NCBI GenBank assembly: GCA_024138025.1
Contig: JAMXBD010000065.1
Coordinates: 1,426,001 to 1,490,000 of the forward strand
Direction of reading: 5' to 3'
DNA: 64,000 nt
Source of the DNA: Combretum micranthum
Taxonomy: Eukaryota; Streptophyta; Magnoliopsida; Myrtales; Combretaceae
Shown: one piece after another, positions 60,743 through 64,000 of the stretch
Layout: every line of letters starts with the position of its first letter
Position numbering within the stretch: position 1 is the first letter of the stretch
The notes under the pieces: model-generated
Databases searched by the model: none
Told to the model about the DNA's origin: nothing
Seen by the model: only the letters and a program-made list of their open reading frames with translations
Made by a program: the position numbers and the translations under genes

Positions 60743-61643
60743 AACCAAAGTGGAAGTGTTGTACTCAAATAAAACTTAGTATGACCAAAACGGCTTATGG
60801 AGCACTTATTCCTGAAGAACCAATAAAAGAACCTCATGTTTAGTCTTGTTTAAAGAGATATTAATACTTTACGTGCACATTTTTGGTTCATCACGATTAA
60901 ATCCTTAATTAGACATAACCTTATTCTAAGTGCAAAAATATATGGCTGCTGCTCCGACATAAACTTGCAGTTGCTCAATAAATTTACCATTCTAAGTTTA
61001 TTTTGTCCTTAAATTAGTGAGCCCATGTTTGGTTGATACATCAAGGTCAGCATTTAAGGTGTAGACCTTAGCTATAGGGTAGTTTTCGATTAGGTGAAGG
61101 TGCATGAATGCTACCCCATAGACCTAACGTATCAAAGTACTGTCATTAGTTAGCCTAGATTTTTAAATTGGCTTTTCCCCAAGCTTGTGGAGGATAAGGA
61201 CAATGATGGAATACTTTAGTAGCAGAAAACAGGGATGATGATGGAGAATCGTGTTTCCAAAAAAGCTTAACGAATAATATATAGTGGGATAGAAAAAGCA
61301 GCTAGGAAGGCAAAAATATCTTAGCGAGTGCCCATGGCAAGGCACACTAGAAATCATTGTGGTATAACTTTTGAGCAAGTGATACTTGGTCATGATAGGG
61401 ATGGCAATTTAATTTGTATGTAGTGTGTAATGGAATTAATCCTATTTCTAAATTATTGGGGGTTTAATTTAATATTTAATCTAGTGCAATTTAATTGTAA
61501 TTGGATCAAACATGAATCACTCAAGTGTTTTATTAAATGAAGCTCAAGTTCAAGTCATTTAGTCTCTCTTCTCCCTTCCTCTCTCTCTCTATCTGTAGAG
61601 AGGGCTTGAGAGTGACCCGCCCTTTGATTGCAGTTTGTTATAC
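60743..61643. other. Intergenic, no gene seen
   Basis: No gene recognised. A minus-strand frame at 61163-61393 has no family signature. A (CT)n patch lies near 61575-61592. Confidence 0.45.
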
Positions 61644-62001
61644 GGTAAATTATATAGAAAGATATTAACAATTAGAGGTAAGTTCATTTAAAATATCAAC
61701 GTTTTAAATGGTTAAAAAAATCAATATTTAGAGATTAATATATTTAAGGTATTAACGTTTCAAATAGTTAAAAAGAGGTATCAATATTTTACAAAATGAG
61801 TTAAATAAGGTATTAATATTTAACCATTAAAACTTAACTTAAAATTAATCTAAACATTAATACCTTAAATGAACTTTACAAAAGGTTGACATCTCATTTG
61901 ATTTACCTTGCACAACGTTAATTCCTTTTTTCAATCACTTAAAATGTTGAAATCTTAAATAAACTTACCCTCAAATGTTGGTATCTTCTAGCGCATTTAC
62001 C
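61644..62001. mobile_element. MITE, GGTAAATTAC/GAGGTAAGTTCATTT family, copy 3
   Basis: 358 bp. The left end GGTAAATTATATAGAAAGAT, then TTAGAGGTAAGTTCATTT, is matched inversely by AAATAAACTTACCCTCAA, then GGTATCTTCTAGCGCATTTACC-type sequence at the right end. The inverted repeats are about 45 bp. The interior repeats GGTATTAACGTTT and AAGGTATTAATATTT motifs. This is the best preserved of the three copies. Confidence 0.75.
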
Positions 62002-62590
62002 TGTTTGTTTTAACTTCTTTTTTCTCTTTCTTCACTTTTTTCTTTCCACTTTTGCCGGTTTGTTATTACAAAAATCACAAAATATTTTACATTTTAGTTG
62101 AGTTTTTGAAGTGCTTCATTCATGACATTTTTAAGCATTTTACAATTACTTATCTTCATCAAACTATTGATCATGATGATGTATTTTCAGTATGAGTCAT
62201 CCCTTTGTTTTGTTATCTAAGTCTTTATCCATGTATGTTGGATACCGGCTCTTTGGTTTTGCCTATGTTTATTTTGTTTTGTATTCTCGTGTCCTTGCCT
62301 AGTCACTAAGTCCTTTTTGTGTTAATTATCACCCTCTCTTGTATATCTATCTATATCCATCTCAGCTGTGCATTTGATTTGTTTGGGTCTATACCATCTT
62401 TGTGTCCTTAATTTCGTTGTTTTTGGCTCTTTTTGCTTGTTTTTTCTTGTGTTGTTTAGTTTTCTCTTGATAGTGTTACTTTCCTTTGCACTTAATGAAA
62501 ATTTCCATTTGATCCTTTATTATAAGTGCTAAATGTATTGAATATGGTTATTTTGGTAACTAGTATATTATGAAAAATAACACTTAAATT
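62002..62590. other. Intergenic, no gene seen
   Basis: T-rich sequence without a recognised feature. It may include the outer part of the LTR annotated next, since the LTR start was not fixed. Confidence 0.4.
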
Positions 62591-64000
62591 ACTTTTAATT
62601 TAATTTCAGGCTTTCAAAATGTCGATACAAGAAAATGAAGAATTTGATCAAGCATTCATTTTGGAAGTAATTTGATCAACAAATAAAGGATTTGTAAAGG
62701 TGACACAAGTAGGGCACAACAATGTCAAAACTACGTCAAAACAGCAAAGAAAATAAGGAAAACGTTTGATACAATAGGTGACGGGCCGTGTCACATGCTG
62801 TGTTATATTCATAAATTGCCACAGAGCTACACAATATGTGACACAACACAGTCCATGTGCTGTTGTATTTAGCACCCATCATATTAAAAAAAATCAAAAT
62901 TTCAAAGGGCAAAGTCACTTATTTTAGCAAAGAAAAAATATTTTAAGATAACTTAGGAAAGCTCCAAGGACCCAAATCCTCTTGCTCATTAATTATTTGC
63001 TTTCTTAAATCAAATCTTCTTTCCCATTTTAAAGATCCAACTTTAAAGGAAGACAACATTTCACTTCAAAGGCAGCAACTTTCCTACTATAAAAGAGGGA
63101 AACATCCAATCTCAAGCATGAGGGAGTTCTATACATAGGATAAATCAGAACTTTTCAAGCATCATCCACATTTTATGAAATTCTTCTCAAGTTCAAGCAA
63201 TTGAAGATATAGACTTCAACCATCTTGTAAGATTTCATTATAACAAGAGGTTAATTGTTTAATTCAATGTTTGAATTTACTCCTATTATGTTCTTATCAT
63301 TGATTATATGGAGGACTACACTTTTTGTCTAGATTTTGATGAACCTAAGGTTTTCCATGTGATATGTTTATCTTGTTTTGAAATTATTGATTTTTGTATA
63401 TATAATCTTATTACTTTTATTGTTATCTTCAATTGATAATCCAGAATATTAGAAGAAGTTGCATGCAATCTTATATAAAAAACAACAAAAATCTTTAGGA
63501 TTAGGGTCAAACCTAATATTAGAAATTCTTTATCAATATTGTTGTTCTAAAGGTTCCAACTAAAATGACATTTCAATTAATCAACCTAGAATTAGAATTT
63601 GATAATCTTAACAGAGTTATCAAACCATCTTAAAAATTTGTATGCTCAAGAATAATCATAATAAAAATGGAGTTATCTTGCATGAAATCACATAGATTCT
63701 TAGTGGGGATTCAAGGTCTTGGCACTTCTCATAATTTGATAAATCTTATTTAAAATTTGATTTGCGATTGATACTTTGCTAATTTGATATTTATTAGTTA
63801 CTTCATAAACTTGAATTTTATTGGCTAGATCTTAGGAAAAGGGTAAGTACTAATTCTTGTTGGCCCTGTGGAACAATACTTATTCTTAATCCATATGCTA
63901 CAATATTGGTAGGTACGTTTACCTTGTGATCAAAGTTGGAACTAAGTGTGAGATTTTTAACTTGTTATTCATTACCAATCTAAATTAAGTTTTTGGCACT
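62591..64000 (+). mobile_element. Probable degenerate 5' LTR of a Ty3/gypsy element, cut by the window end
   Basis: Several landmarks of plant Tat/Athila-type LTRs occur in order: CGGGCCGTGTCACATGCTG and GTGACACAAC patches (about 62780-62850), a TATA-like CTATAAAAGAGGG (63096-63108) followed by a leader-like stretch, GGCCCTGTGGAACAATAC (63862-63879), and finally AAGTTTTTGGCAC at 63987-63999. In Athila/Tat elements the sequence after the 5' LTR reads TTTTTGGCGCC and is the tRNA-Asp primer-binding site; here the window ends at its first bases. No gag-pol is visible because the element would continue beyond 64000. The left boundary is approximate, and the site is degenerate (TGGCAC). Confidence 0.5.

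Noticed and set aside
62648..62918. Two overlapping minus-strand frames
   Set aside because: Cys/Thr/Val-rich translations of the GTGACAC-rich LTR-like segment, not a gene.
1..64000. CRISPR array, rRNA operon, bacterial-type operons
   Set aside because: No regular repeat-spacer array or rRNA sequence was seen, and the gene structures are those of a plant nucleus.

Overview
This window looks like AT-rich nuclear DNA of a flowering plant, most likely a eudicot. Three genes can be supported, all on the + strand, and all have plant-specific family signatures, plant-type GT-AG introns and CT-rich leaders. The rest is intergenic DNA with many simple repeats, miniature inverted-repeat elements, SINE-like copies and decayed retroelement-like pieces. 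No rRNA gene, confident tRNA gene, CRISPR array or intact transposase/reverse transcriptase gene was seen. The species cannot be told from the sequence alone.

Genes. (1) 7233-8298: a two-exon EPIDERMAL PATTERNING FACTOR 1-like secreted Cys-rich peptide, a regulator of stomatal spacing. (2) 21770-24598: a seven-exon IST1-like protein of the ESCRT-III/Vps4 pathway (multivesicular body sorting). Its last coding block needs an inferred 86-bp intron to stay in frame. (3) 49532-51043: an intronless AP2/ERF transcription factor of the DREB A-6 (ERF053/ERF054) type, with a leader of about 0.5 kb carrying two upstream ORFs. From memory of the Arabidopsis gene order, EPF1 (AT2G20875) and ERF053 (AT2G20880) are adjacent there, so genes 1 and 3 look like an old neighbourhood now stretched to about 41 kb with an IST1-like gene between. 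The three genes do not form a pathway.

Layout. 1-6.6 kb: retroelement-like debris, including degenerate GATCAC/CATCACG repeats at 2.05-3.37 kb. 6.6-8.5 kb: a SINE-like copy and the EPF1-like gene. 8.5-21.2 kb: gene-poor, with several TIR elements and a perfect 56-bp tandem duplication. 21.2-24.6 kb: a C-rich (minus-strand G-quadruplex) promoter tract and the IST1-like gene. 25.3-26.1 kb: two exon-like segments of unknown origin. 27.6-48.4 kb: a gene desert of nested MITEs, SINEs and a 1.17-kb TIR element with an internal tandem repeat. 48.4-51.9 kb: the ERF gene with its promoter and UTRs. 52-64 kb: MITEs, a four-copy repeat of about 210 bp, a disrupted ORF, an element of about 0.95 kb with very long inverted repeats, and a probable Ty3/gypsy-type LTR running off the right edge.

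No clearly new multi-gene system was found. The items most worth checking are the frame question and Cys-rich cluster in the IST1-like gene, the orphan exon pair at 25.3-26.1 kb, the long-TIR element at 59.8-60.7 kb, and the four-copy tandem repeat at 56.4-57.2 kb.
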